A DNA stretch of 48,638 nucleotides, taken from an uncultured Alphaproteobacteria bacterium. GTDB taxonomy: Bacteria > Pseudomonadota > Alphaproteobacteria > Caulobacterales > Hyphomonadaceae. The notes beneath the pieces are model-generated. The model did not search any database and had not been told where the DNA came from. It was given only the letters and a program-made list of their open reading frames with translations. Positions 16,457 to 24,679 of this stretch are shown one piece after another. The stretch is from the NCBI GenBank assembly GCA_903831255.1, contig CAIKWZ010000058.1, positions 1-48,638 on the forward strand, given 5' to 3'. The first letter of the stretch is position 1; each line of letters starts with the position of its first letter. A program made the position numbers and the translations under genes.

Positions 16457-17875
16457 GTGAAGCTGACCGCTACCGCCATCGCCGACGCCGTACGCGCCTC
16501 CCGGATGTCTGCGAAAGAGGCCCTCGATCAGGCGTTTCAAAGGCTCGATGCGCTTAATGGTCCGATCAACGCATTTGTCCGAACGGACAGAGAGCAGGCT
16601 GAGACTGCGGCCTCCGAGATCGACGCGCGCATCGCGCGGGGAGAGGATCCGGGAATACTCGCCGGCGTGCCGATCGGAGTGAAGGATCTCGAAGCCTGCA
16701 GGGGCTTCCCCCTGACCCAGGGCAGCGTGTTCCTGAAGGATGCTTTGCCTGAGACATCAGACAGCCGACATGTCGCGCGTCTTCGCTCAGCCGGAGCGGT
16801 CATAATCGGGATCACGGCATCCGCCGAGTTCGGCATGGATTCGGCCACCAATACACTGCTTTACGGCGTCACCCGAAATCCATGGGACCCAGCGACAACG
16901 CCAGGGGGATCAAGCGGTGGATCATCAGCCGCGGTCGCAGCAGGCATCGTGCCGCTGGCGACAGGAACGGATGCCGGAGGATCCATCCGGGCGCCGGCGG
17001 CGTTCACCGGCATCGTCGGCCACAAGCCCAGCCATGGCCGGATTCCAAAGATGAACGGCTTTTCGAACTGGGGGGTGCACGGGGCCCTTGCCGCAAATGT
17101 CGCCGACGCAGCTCGTCATCTGGATGCCGTATCCGGACCCGACGACGGCGATCGACAGTCACTTCCGGACCCGGGTTACCGATACGAAGATGTCATCGAA
17201 ACGCTCGATGTCTCGGGACTGAAGGCAGTCTGGTCTCCCGATTATGGATATGCAGCAGTCGAACACGAGGTCGTCGAGATCGCCTACGCGGCGGCGCGGC
17301 GATTAATGGAGGCCGCGAAGCTGATAAGGTGTGAGGCGGACTTCCATCCGGTCAACATCTACCCGCACTGGGGCGCGATCTTCGGATCAACGCTCGAGGA
17401 GGACTTCACAAAAGCCGGTTACCTGCCCGACGGCTATGACAAGCTCTCCAAATCCGTCCGTCGGGTTATCGACCGCGTCCGGGCGCGACGCGCTCAGGGA
17501 GCGATCGACGTCCAGGCGTCCTGGGCACAGGTTCACCGCCTGGAGCAGCAGGTAGCCGACTTCTTCAGAAGCTATGATCTGGTCATGTCGCCGGCCGTTT
17601 CGTGCCGGGCATACGGCGCGGAAGACAGCCCACCGTCAGTGATCGAAGGCAAGGACGCCTCGATGGGAGGAGCTGAGCCCTTCGGCATGCTCGCCAACGC
17701 GTGCTGGAATCCTTCGATCTCAATTCCGGCAGGCTTCACATCAGACGGCCTTCCGGTTGGTCTCCAGATCGTTGCGAAGCGTCACCGCGACGACATTTGT
17801 CTGAGACTGGCGCGCATCATGGAACGGACCCACCCATGGCCCTACCTACCCGACGTCCGGGGCCTGGGACTCTGA
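16457..17875 (+). CDS. Amidase-signature family amidase
   Basis: A 472-residue amidase of the Ser-cisSer-Lys class, cleaving a carboxamide or amide bond. The GTG start at 16457 has GGGAGC six bases upstream. Lys76 lies in GVPIGVKDLEAC, the serine pair at 152-153 in TPGGSSGGSSAAVA, and the nucleophile Ser176 in TDAGGSIRAPAAF. The last part, NPSISIPAGFTSDGLPVGLQI, is also diagnostic. It is not GatA, as there is no gatC/gatB neighbour. There is no export signal. In this setting it is probably a hydrolase for an amide group of the imported compound (inference). Confidence 0.92.
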   Translation: MKLTATAIADAVRASRMSAKEALDQAFQRLDALNGPINAFVRTDREQAETAASEIDARIARGEDPGILAGVPIGVKDLEACRGFPLTQGSVFLKDALPETSDSRHVARLRSAGAVIIGITASAEFGMDSATNTLLYGVTRNPWDPATTPGGSSGGSSAAVAAGIVPLATGTDAGGSIRAPAAFTGIVGHKPSHGRIPKMNGFSNWGVHGALAANVADAARHLDAVSGPDDGDRQSLPDPGYRYEDVIETLDVSGLKAVWSPDYGYAAVEHEVVEIAYAAARRLMEAAKLIRCEADFHPVNIYPHWGAIFGSTLEEDFTKAGYLPDGYDKLSKSVRRVIDRVRARRAQGAIDVQASWAQVHRLEQQVADFFRSYDLVMSPAVSCRAYGAEDSPPSVIEGKDASMGGAEPFGMLANACWNPSISIPAGFTSDGLPVGLQIVAKRHRDDICLRLARIMERTHPWPYLPDVRGLGL

Positions 17876-17885
17876 CCGGGAAAAT

Positions 17886-17904
17886 CGCCTGGAGAACCCA
17901 GGCG
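17886..17904 (-). terminator. Possible terminator between amidase and serine hydrolase
   Basis: A 7-bp stem (CGCCTGG / CCAGGCG) with a 5-base loop. On the minus strand ATTTTCC follows, which suits the end of the leftward serine hydrolase transcript. The U-tract is short, so efficiency is uncertain. Confidence 0.5.
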
Positions 17905-17969
17905 CCGTCCCCCGTCCCGGAGCGTAGGCTGCGGGATTGACGCGGCGCCTGACGAAGCCTGCATCTCCC

Positions 17970-19388
17970 TCAGGATGACGTTTCGCGGATCGCGCGCAGA
18001 ATTTCGACCCCGCCCTCGGCCCACGCCGTGAGCTCGACGGCCTGACCGGACGCGTCATACGTCACCGCAGACTCGCTTGCGGTCTGTTGCGTGAAAAAGC
18101 GACCATTCTGACCCATGTAAATAGGTCGGGGGGGAAGGATCAGCCCCTCAATAAACGAATGCAGCTGGCCGTCCTCGCTCCAGATATCGATATGCGGGGC
18201 GCTTATGCCCGATACGATTCGATAACGCCCCACATACCGATGATGCTCCTCGGGGGGTACGATCTGAATGATCTTCGGGTCCTTGAAGAAAGACGACCAC
18301 TGATAGGCCCTGGCGACCCCGTTGATGATCTCCGAATACAGAATGATGCCCATCAATGAATTGGTGAGAACGACAGCGCCCTTGCCCTGCTCGAGCAGGC
18401 AGGTCGTGTTGCACTGAAAGCCCTCATTGGACCCGCCATGACCGAAGCGGGCGCCTGGCCCCTCCCCGAACAGCTCCCAGCCAAGCGCAAACTGCCCGGG
18501 GTCCTGACGTGTGAGCATGGTTCGGGCCGCAGCCTGGCTCATAAGGGCGTTAGGCTTCCCCAGCCAGGCATTGCGCATTTCCACCATGAAGCGGGCGTAA
18601 TCAGGCGCTGTTGTATAGACGCCGCCTGCGGCCTGCTGTGGCGTGTGGGTGAAGCGGGTCTTGATCAGGCCCCCGCTCTTGTCGTGACCGGATGCCGTGT
18701 GGCCATGGAACGCCTCAGGGAGGGGCTGACGAAAAGTGGACCTCGTCATCCCGAGGGGGCTGAAAATTCTCTGTTCGGCTAGGTCGGCGAACTCAAGGCC
18801 GGTCTGTTCCTCGAGAAGCAGCTGAACAATCTGCGTGCCTCCGCCGGAATAGCGCACCGATCCCCCAGGAACCTTATCGACAACCACGGCAGGCGTCAGG
18901 GATGGCGGACGTCCGAGCAGCGTATCCATATTGCTCGGCGGCGTCTGCCCGGCGGGAAACGCCCCGAAACCGTGCACCGTCGTCCCCCCCTTGTGACAAA
19001 GAAGGTGACGAAGCGTGACCGGGACCTCTTTCGTGAAGGCGTTGTCGGGCAGCTTCCAGGACGTCAGATAGTCGTTCACAGGCTGATCCAGGCCGATACG
19101 CCCCTGGTCGACCAGCTGCATGGCGAGAACAGCGGCCAGAGGCTTGCTGATCGACGCGCCCGCGAACATCGTGTCGGCCGCCACAGCCTCGCCGCGACCA
19201 GCGTCCTTCAGTCCGAAACCGCCAGCGTCCGCAACTTCGCCTCCGTCGATGACGGCGATCGCAACACCCGGACAGTTATACTCCCTCAGGCGATCAGCGA
19301 TCGGCCAGCTGACCTCCTGGCCTGCGACCGGATTGACCGGGAGGACATGCGCGACAGCCTCCTCCAGACGACTGACAACTCGGACCAT
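17970..19388 (-). CDS. S12 beta-lactamase-fold serine hydrolase
   Basis: 472 residues. The S-x-x-K nucleophile motif is SISK (Ser79-Lys82). The Tyr motif is YSG (Tyr180), where most family members have Y-x-N, and HGGSNEGF is the third active-site element. The C-terminal ~130 residues form a small beta domain (RYVGRYRI) as in other S12 esterases and peptidases. The start has CAGGGAGC upstream. No signal peptide is visible, so it is not a normal exported penicillin-binding protein or lactamase. S12 members include D-aminopeptidases, D-esterases and MlrB-type linear peptide hydrolases. It is divergent from a second S12 gene, with a shared operator between them. Confidence 0.87.
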   Translation of the reverse strand: MVRVVSRLEEAVAHVLPVNPVAGQEVSWPIADRLREYNCPGVAIAVIDGGEVADAGGFGLKDAGRGEAVAADTMFAGASISKPLAAVLAMQLVDQGRIGLDQPVNDYLTSWKLPDNAFTKEVPVTLRHLLCHKGGTTVHGFGAFPAGQTPPSNMDTLLGRPPSLTPAVVVDKVPGGSVRYSGGGTQIVQLLLEEQTGLEFADLAEQRIFSPLGMTRSTFRQPLPEAFHGHTASGHDKSGGLIKTRFTHTPQQAAGGVYTTAPDYARFMVEMRNAWLGKPNALMSQAAARTMLTRQDPGQFALGWELFGEGPGARFGHGGSNEGFQCNTTCLLEQGKGAVVLTNSLMGIILYSEIINGVARAYQWSSFFKDPKIIQIVPPEEHHRYVGRYRIVSGISAPHIDIWSEDGQLHSFIEGLILPPRPIYMGQNGRFFTQQTASESAVTYDASGQAVELTAWAEGGVEILRAIRETSS

Positions 19389-19420
19389 GATCGCTCCCTG
19401 AGGCTTGTTGGGAGCGAGAT

Positions 19421-19441
19421 TATATGATCAGCGTTCATATA
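19421..19441. promoter_or_regulatory. Near-perfect 21-bp operator between two S12 genes
   Basis: TATATGA-n7-TCATATA, a perfect inverted repeat with 7-bp arms. It is 32 bp from the leftward start and 34 bp from the rightward start, so it can block both promoters. It is the best palindrome among the eight copies and serves as the reference sequence. Confidence 0.72.
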
Positions 19442-19475
19442 CAAGAGAGCGGGCGATCTGAAGACCCGAGGCAGA

Positions 19476-20573
19476 ATGATCATGGGCGAAGAGTTTCAGC
19501 GCACACTGGACGACGTCATGGAGCGCGGCCTCAGGGAGCACTCGGTTCCTGGTGCGGCCATCGCCCTGATCGAAGGCGGCCGCCCGGTCTTCACAGGGTG
19601 CTGGGGAGACCGGGACCGCGAGCGCTCCGCACCGGTGGGACCCGATACGCTCTTTGCGCTTCAGTCGATCTCGAAATCCTTCACCGCCATCGCCGTCATG
19701 ATGCTGGTGGAGGACGGACATCTTGATCTTGACGATCCGGTGGAGCGCCATCTCCGGCGCTGGCGACTTCCGCCGTCGGACTACCCGCATGCCGAAGTGA
19801 CCGTGCGACGCCTCCTCGGCCATCATGCAGGCGCATCCTCAGCCGGTTTTCCGGGGATTGCAGAAGGATACGAGACCATCAGTCTGATCGACGGCCTCAA
19901 CGGGATCATCAGTCCGTTCACTGAAGAGCAGGAGACCTACTGGAGCGAGTGGAGCCTGGACCGGGACTGGCCAGTCCGCATCACATCCAGCCCCGGCGAA
20001 GGCTGGCGATACTCAAACGGCGGCTTCGGAATACTTCAGATCATGATCGAGGACCTGTCAGGCCAGACCTTCGAATCCTTCGTTGGAAAAAGGATTTTTG
20101 AACCTCTCGGCATGACCAGATCGACCTTCTTTCCCTTCGAAGACACGGATCTGGCGGAGCCCTACGGGCCTGAGGGAAAGCGCCGACGGCGATATCGAAC
20201 GCTCTGCGCCGCAGCGGGGGGAGTTTACGCCGGCATCAAGGACCTTGCGGCCTTCGCCTGCGCCGAAATCAATCTTCCGACGGGACATGGCCTCCTGTCA
20301 GCACCAGCCGCAGCCGAACTGTGGCGGCCCATCGGTCTGGCCGATCAAAGCGGAGACATTCAGTTCGAGGCCGCCCTCGGACACCTGAGCTACCGGAAGG
20401 CAGGGCGGCTCAATATTCATCATTCCGGCGGAACGATAGGCTGGCGAAGCATCTACTCGGTATTTCCGGAAACCGGGGACGGGTTCTGCATGGTCATGAA
20501 CTCCGACCAGGCCAATCCATTCTGGATTCCGCTCATTCGACGCTGGCGCGAACAGGTGTTCGCCGAAGGCTAG
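19476..20573 (+). CDS. S12 beta-lactamase-fold serine hydrolase
   Basis: 365 residues with SISK (Ser64-Lys67), YSNGGFG for the Tyr-x-Asn motif and HHSGGTIGW for the third element. All three canonical S12 elements are present, unlike in its divergent neighbour. It has no signal peptide and no C-terminal extension. It starts at 19476 or at the second Met, 6 bp later. The stop codon overlaps that of the convergent TetR gene on the palindrome CTAG. The likely activity is hydrolysis of a D-peptide, amide or ester bond in the cytoplasm; the exact substrate is unknown. Confidence 0.87.
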   Translation: MIMGEEFQRTLDDVMERGLREHSVPGAAIALIEGGRPVFTGCWGDRDRERSAPVGPDTLFALQSISKSFTAIAVMMLVEDGHLDLDDPVERHLRRWRLPPSDYPHAEVTVRRLLGHHAGASSAGFPGIAEGYETISLIDGLNGIISPFTEEQETYWSEWSLDRDWPVRITSSPGEGWRYSNGGFGILQIMIEDLSGQTFESFVGKRIFEPLGMTRSTFFPFEDTDLAEPYGPEGKRRRRYRTLCAAAGGVYAGIKDLAAFACAEINLPTGHGLLSAPAAAELWRPIGLADQSGDIQFEAALGHLSYRKAGRLNIHHSGGTIGWRSIYSVFPETGDGFCMVMNSDQANPFWIPLIRRWREQVFAEG

Positions 20574-21244
20574 CCGCCGATCCCCCTGATGACCTGACGT
20601 GTCAGGTCTTCAACGAAACGCCGCCTCTCCGCACGGGTTCCTGAAGCATTGGCGATCAGACCCTGAGCATAGCCGCGCGCGAGACCGTAGATGAAGGAAA
20701 AGAACGCATAGGCCGCCTTACAGGCTTCATGAGAGTGCTCAAGATCATCGGGACGGTAAAGATCCTCACCGTGAACAATCTGAACGAGAACCCTGAAGCT
20801 GTCGTCCGCCTGAGAGACGTAATGCGGATGGGACGACACATCCCCAAGCTGCCCGAACATCAGACGAAACAGTTCCGGTTCCGAGCAAGCAAACTCAACG
20901 AGATTCTGCGCCAGCTGGACCAGCATATCTTCACGAGCGCCGCCCCTCTTCAGAAGTCGGCGATTCTCCGCAGCCCTGGAGGCGAAACCTTCTGCCGCCA
21001 CATCGAGAAACAGTTGCTCCAGACTATCGAAATGATTGTAGAAATTAGCCGACGAAACGCCGACTTCCCGACACAGACGACGGGCGGTGATCGCCTCAAC
21101 CGTCTCCGTCTCAAGGAGACGGCGGGCTGCAGCCACAAGGCTCGCCTTGACATTACCCTTGTGATACGGCCCCTCCCCCGCACGATCGCGCAGGCGTCGC
21201 CCGGGGGCGATCTCTATCACCTTGCCTGACGCGGAACTCGTCAT
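20570..21244 (-). CDS. TetR-family transcriptional regulator
   Basis: 224 residues. The N-terminal helix-turn-helix is ARRLLETETVEAITARRLCREVG (about 40-62), continuing as VSSANFYNHFDSLEQLF, the standard TetR recognition-helix region. The C-terminal ~150 residues form a variable helical ligand and dimer domain. It is the only regulator gene in the accessory region and sits among the transcription units that carry the 21-bp palindrome. It is the natural candidate for the protein that binds them and is released by a pathway metabolite. One operator copy lies 186 bp upstream, in the gap shared with the MFS gene. It converges on the S12 gene with a 4-bp stop overlap. Confidence 0.93.
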   Translation of the reverse strand: MTSSASGKVIEIAPGRRLRDRAGEGPYHKGNVKASLVAAARRLLETETVEAITARRLCREVGVSSANFYNHFDSLEQLFLDVAAEGFASRAAENRRLLKRGGAREDMLVQLAQNLVEFACSEPELFRLMFGQLGDVSSHPHYVSQADDSFRVLVQIVHGEDLYRPDDLEHSHEACKAAYAFFSFIYGLARGYAQGLIANASGTRAERRRFVEDLTRQVIRGIGG

Positions 21245-21430
21245 AGGTCCGTCTCCGTTGGGCGCCCGCCAGCAATCCCTCGTGGGATCGTCCGGCCTTC
21301 CCCATCCATCGCCATAACAGGTGGATAGAGTGTTTCGCTTAGCGCGAAAATGGGATGGCGCAAGGTCGCCCCCCCATTTTCCCCGCCAGACGCCGGCGCT
21401 CAGCCTGCGGTCTTGCCATCCGACCGGATG

Positions 21431-21451
21431 AATGTGATCAATGATAACCTC
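21431..21451 (-). promoter_or_regulatory. 21-bp operator-like site, TetR / MFS gap
   Basis: One half, AATGTGATCA, is strong and the other is degenerate; the best alignment with the site at 10592 is 15 of 21. It lies 52 bp before the MFS start. It may give weaker control of the transporter, or also serve the regulator's own promoter. Confidence 0.48.
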
Positions 21452-21503
21452 AGGTCAGGATCGGCTTCAGATCGACCGACCCGGGATTTCGGGAGACCGC
21501 ACC

Positions 21504-22919
21504 ATGACCGAACCGGCCGGCGCCGCACGGGCGCAAGACAATCAACCGCGCGCTCTCAGCACAGCGCAAAGGTTTGCATTCGGCTTTCCCAGCCTTCCTC
21601 ACGCTCTGGTCGCCTATCCGGTCTACTCCCTCCTTCCGGCTTTCTACGCGGCGAACACCAGCGTGACCCTTGCCCAGATCGGGGCCATCGCCGCCGCGAG
21701 CCGCATCTTCGACGCCGTAAACGATCCGATCATCGGATACCTCTCCGATCGCACCAGGACACGCTGGGGGAGCCGGAAACCGTGGTTCATCATCGCCATT
21801 CTGTTTCTGGCAGGAGGAATCATCCCTCTTTTCAACCCGCCCCCTGAAGCGACCATCGTCTACTTCGCCATCTGGTCGACCGTCCTCTACACCGGCTTCA
21901 CCATGTTTGAAGTGCCCCGAAGCGCGTGGATGACCGAGACCACTCGCGACTACATGGAGCGATCGCGCATCGGCACCATGGTAGGCTGGTTCAATATCTG
22001 CGGAAGCCTTGTCGTTTACCTGCTGCCGATCGGAATGTCCTTCTTCACGGGATCCTCGGCGATCGGACCCGACACAATGAAGGGCATCGTCTTTCTTTAT
22101 CTGATCATCATGCCCATCGGCATGATCACTGCCGTAACAGTCGTCCCGAAAGGAGTTGTGGTCGCCCGCCAGAAAGTCGACATCAGAGGCATCTGGAAGA
22201 CCATCACCTCCTGTAAGCCTCTGATGCGGTTTTATCTCATCACGATCCTCTGGGGCCTGGGCCAGGGATCCTTCATCGGGACCTCCTTTATCTTTCAGAC
22301 CGAATACATGGGATTTAAGGAACAGATCCCGTATATCATGATCACCTTCTTTGCTTCGGGTGTGATGTTCATGCCCGTCTGGTCGAAGATCCTCATCACC
22401 GCAGACAGACATCGTGTCTGGGGATCCTTCGTCCTTCTCTCGACTGCGATGGGATTCATCACTCTGCTGCTTCCCAGGGGACCAGAGGCATTCATTCCCG
22501 TTGTTCTCCTCGCAGTCGTCCGCGGGTTCTTCGGAACGCCTCAGAACTTCCTGCCCGGGGCGGTCCTCTCGGATGTCATCGACTACGACACCATGAAATC
22601 CGGATCGAGCAAGGCAGGCAATCTGTTCGCCGTCCAGATGCTTCTGATCAAGATAACGATGGCGATCAGCGGAGCGCTCGCCTTTTTCATCCTCGATGTA
22701 TCAGGGTTCAGGATGGGACAGCCCGCCACCCCGATGGGCGATCTGGGTCTGATTACAGCCTATCTCGGCTTCCCCTTCCTGATGCATCTGGCGATGGCCG
22801 CGCTGTGCTGGAATTTTCCGATCAATCGGGAGCGGCACAGGATCATCCAGAAGCGCCTTGAACGTAGGGCGTTGCGAGCCAAGCGAGACGAACTGGCGGC
22901 CGCCGCTGTCCCAGGATAG
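21504..22919 (+). CDS. MFS transporter of the glycoside-pentoside-hexuronide (GPH/MelB-like) group
   Basis: 471 residues with about twelve hydrophobic segments. The start at 21504 (MTEPAG) follows CGGGAGA; an ATG at 21441 overlaps the operator. DAVNDPIIGYLSDRTRTRWGSRKPW after the second membrane segment is the GPH signature, and WMTETTRDYMERSRI is also typical. Members are cation symporters for sugars and other small solutes. It is the probable inner-membrane step after the TonB receptor. The cupin and lipoprotein genes follow on the same strand at 122 and 105 bp and may be co-transcribed. Confidence 0.92.
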   Translation: MTEPAGAARAQDNQPRALSTAQRFAFGFPSLPHALVAYPVYSLLPAFYAANTSVTLAQIGAIAAASRIFDAVNDPIIGYLSDRTRTRWGSRKPWFIIAILFLAGGIIPLFNPPPEATIVYFAIWSTVLYTGFTMFEVPRSAWMTETTRDYMERSRIGTMVGWFNICGSLVVYLLPIGMSFFTGSSAIGPDTMKGIVFLYLIIMPIGMITAVTVVPKGVVVARQKVDIRGIWKTITSCKPLMRFYLITILWGLGQGSFIGTSFIFQTEYMGFKEQIPYIMITFFASGVMFMPVWSKILITADRHRVWGSFVLLSTAMGFITLLLPRGPEAFIPVVLLAVVRGFFGTPQNFLPGAVLSDVIDYDTMKSGSSKAGNLFAVQMLLIKITMAISGALAFFILDVSGFRMGQPATPMGDLGLITAYLGFPFLMHLAMAALCWNFPINRERHRIIQKRLERRALRAKRDELAAAAVPG

Positions 22920-23041
22920 TGCTCCTTCCCGCACCATGATCCCTGAAGGGTTCTCCGGCCTGAAGCTGGACATGACAGACGAGGGAACGGCTCTCGGGAC
23001 ATGGCTCAGGCATCCGGATCCGGTTGGAAGAGGCGGATAAA

Positions 23042-23479
23042 ATGACTCAGTCGCTGACGGCAAACGACGTGATCTCGCGTCTTCGTCTCGAGCCCCACCC
23101 GGAAGGGGGATGGTACCGGGAGATCTGGCGCGGTCCCGACGTTGCAGGACGCGCATGCGGAACATCGATTTACTTCCTGCTCTCCGCCAATTCACCGACC
23201 CGTTGGCATAAGGTCGACGCGACGGAGATCTTTCACTTTCATGCCGGGGCGCCGGTGCGTCTCAGTCTCGCCAGCAGTCTCGATGGGCCTCGACAAGACT
23301 ATCGCCTTGGGATGGACATCGCTGCAGGAGATGAACCCCAGTGCGTAGTTCCCAAGGGAACGTGGCAATCCGCAGAAGCGCTGGGGAATTGGTCGCTCCT
23401 TGGGTGCGCAGTCACGCCGGGGTTCATGTTTGAGGGCTTTGAGCTTGCCCCGACGAACTGGCGGATCGAGGGCGCCTGA
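23042..23479 (+). CDS. Cupin-fold protein, DUF985 family
   Basis: 145 residues. RLEPHPEGGWYREIW, TSIYFLL, WHKVDATEIFHFHAG and VPKGTWQSAE are the sequential motifs of the DUF985 cupins, with WHKVDA.E.FHFHAG giving the putative metal-binding histidines. AGAGGCGG lies before the ATG at 23042; an upstream ATG at 23024 lacks one. No reaction is established for the family, though it is often suggested to act on sugar- or acyl-like metabolites. It follows the MFS gene on the same strand. Confidence 0.85.
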   Translation: MTQSLTANDVISRLRLEPHPEGGWYREIWRGPDVAGRACGTSIYFLLSANSPTRWHKVDATEIFHFHAGAPVRLSLASSLDGPRQDYRLGMDIAAGDEPQCVVPKGTWQSAEALGNWSLLGCAVTPGFMFEGFELAPTNWRIEGA

Positions 23480-23584
23480 GGCTGGAGGGGCCCGGGCGCG
23501 CGCCAGTCACCGACGCGTTGATTGGCCGACATTGTTCGGCATGCTACAATCCGTCTCAGGCATTTTCATTCAACGGAGATGACG

Positions 23585-24658
23585 ATGGTCCGTGCCCGCT
23601 CTGCGCTGGTGCTTTCGATCCTGGTGCTCGCCGCATGTGCTCCGGCGTCGGCTGAGGAAATTCCTCGCACCTCATGGGGGAAACCGGATTTCACGGGCTA
23701 CTGGACCAACCGCTCCACGACACAGCTGGAGCGACCGCCTCAGTTCAGGAGCCTCGTCGTCTCAGCCGACGAGGCCGCACGCATCGCCGAGGCGGCCAGG
23801 ACCGCGGCGGCCGCAGCGAACGCTCCGTCGGATCTCAGCGAAGGTGAGTTCGACGATGGAAACACTGAAGCGGGTTATAACTCATTCTGGGTCGACCCCG
23901 GAGACAAGCTGGCCATAGTCCGCGGCGAAGCGCGCTCCTCACTGATCGTGTCTCCGGCGAATGGTCGCATTCCCTACCGGAACGCTGCAGAAAGCCTCAG
24001 GTTGGTCAGGGCGGAAGGAGCTGAGTATCGCTCCGGCGGGGGCGACTATCTTGGCCCCGAAGACGTTCCACTCCGCGAGCGATGCCTGATCGGCTTCGGC
24101 AATGTGGGAGGGCCCGTGATGCTCAGCGCGCTCTACAACAACACCTATCAGTTCGTCCTGACACCCGATCATCTGATGGTCCTGACCGAGATGGTTCATG
24201 ACGCGCGGACGATACCGATTTTCAAGTCAAAGGACGACGCACGACATCGACCGCCGGAGATGGCTCCCTGGCTGGGCGATACGGTCGCCTGGTGGGAGGG
24301 CGACACTCTGGTGACACGGATCCGCAATCTCAAGCCGGAGCAGTCTGCGACCACGCGAATTCCACTCTCTCCCGAAGGGCAGGTGACTGAGCGCTTCACA
24401 CAAGTCGGACAGGACGAGATTCTCTATCAATTCGAGGTCGCGGATCCGGTTCACTACAGCGAAACCTGGCGCGGGGAGACGACGTTCTACCGACCCGAAG
24501 GGCGACTCTATGAGTATGCATGTCATGAGGGCAATTATGCGATGAGCGGCATTCTCGCAGGAGCGCGCCGCATGGAGCGCCTGGCTGCTGAAGCCAGGGC
24601 GTCCGACAGCAAGGTTCAATCCGGGAAGCCGATGTCCGGACGCTCGACGGGACGCTGA
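23585..24658 (+). CDS. Conserved lipoprotein of unknown function
   Basis: 357 residues. The ATG at 23585, with GGAG seven bases upstream, gives a lipoprotein signal (MVRARSALVLSILVLAAC, Cys18); ATGs at 23522 and 23579 fit less well. The mature protein has PDFTGYWTNRST, then RPPQF, and a large soluble domain rich in Trp and charged residues (WWEGDTLVTRIRN, ETTFYRPEGRLYEYACHEGNYAM). Proteins with this 'W..PD..G.W...' start and 'Y.CHEGN' end are common in TonB-receptor-rich bacteria, but I know no function. It is probably periplasmic, facing the catabolic system. Confidence 0.75.
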   Translation: MVRARSALVLSILVLAACAPASAEEIPRTSWGKPDFTGYWTNRSTTQLERPPQFRSLVVSADEAARIAEAARTAAAAANAPSDLSEGEFDDGNTEAGYNSFWVDPGDKLAIVRGEARSSLIVSPANGRIPYRNAAESLRLVRAEGAEYRSGGGDYLGPEDVPLRERCLIGFGNVGGPVMLSALYNNTYQFVLTPDHLMVLTEMVHDARTIPIFKSKDDARHRPPEMAPWLGDTVAWWEGDTLVTRIRNLKPEQSATTRIPLSPEGQVTERFTQVGQDEILYQFEVADPVHYSETWRGETTFYRPEGRLYEYACHEGNYAMSGILAGARRMERLAAEARASDSKVQSGKPMSGRSTGR

Positions 24659-24679
24659 TCCCCCGAAGCAGTGCGGCGG

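Noticed and set aside
3463-20573. A microcystin-degradation (mlr) cluster
   Set aside because: S12 hydrolases, a transporter and a beta-amino acid type aminotransferase invite this idea, but no MlrA-type membrane metalloprotease or MlrC-type metallopeptidase is present in the window.
21450-22412. A 320-codon minus-strand ORF over the MFS gene
   Set aside because: It is an antisense shadow of a clear membrane transporter and is full of charged residues without any motif.
23480-23584. A ninth operator copy before the lipoprotein gene
   Set aside because: Only scattered matches to the 21-bp consensus; neither half-site is intact.
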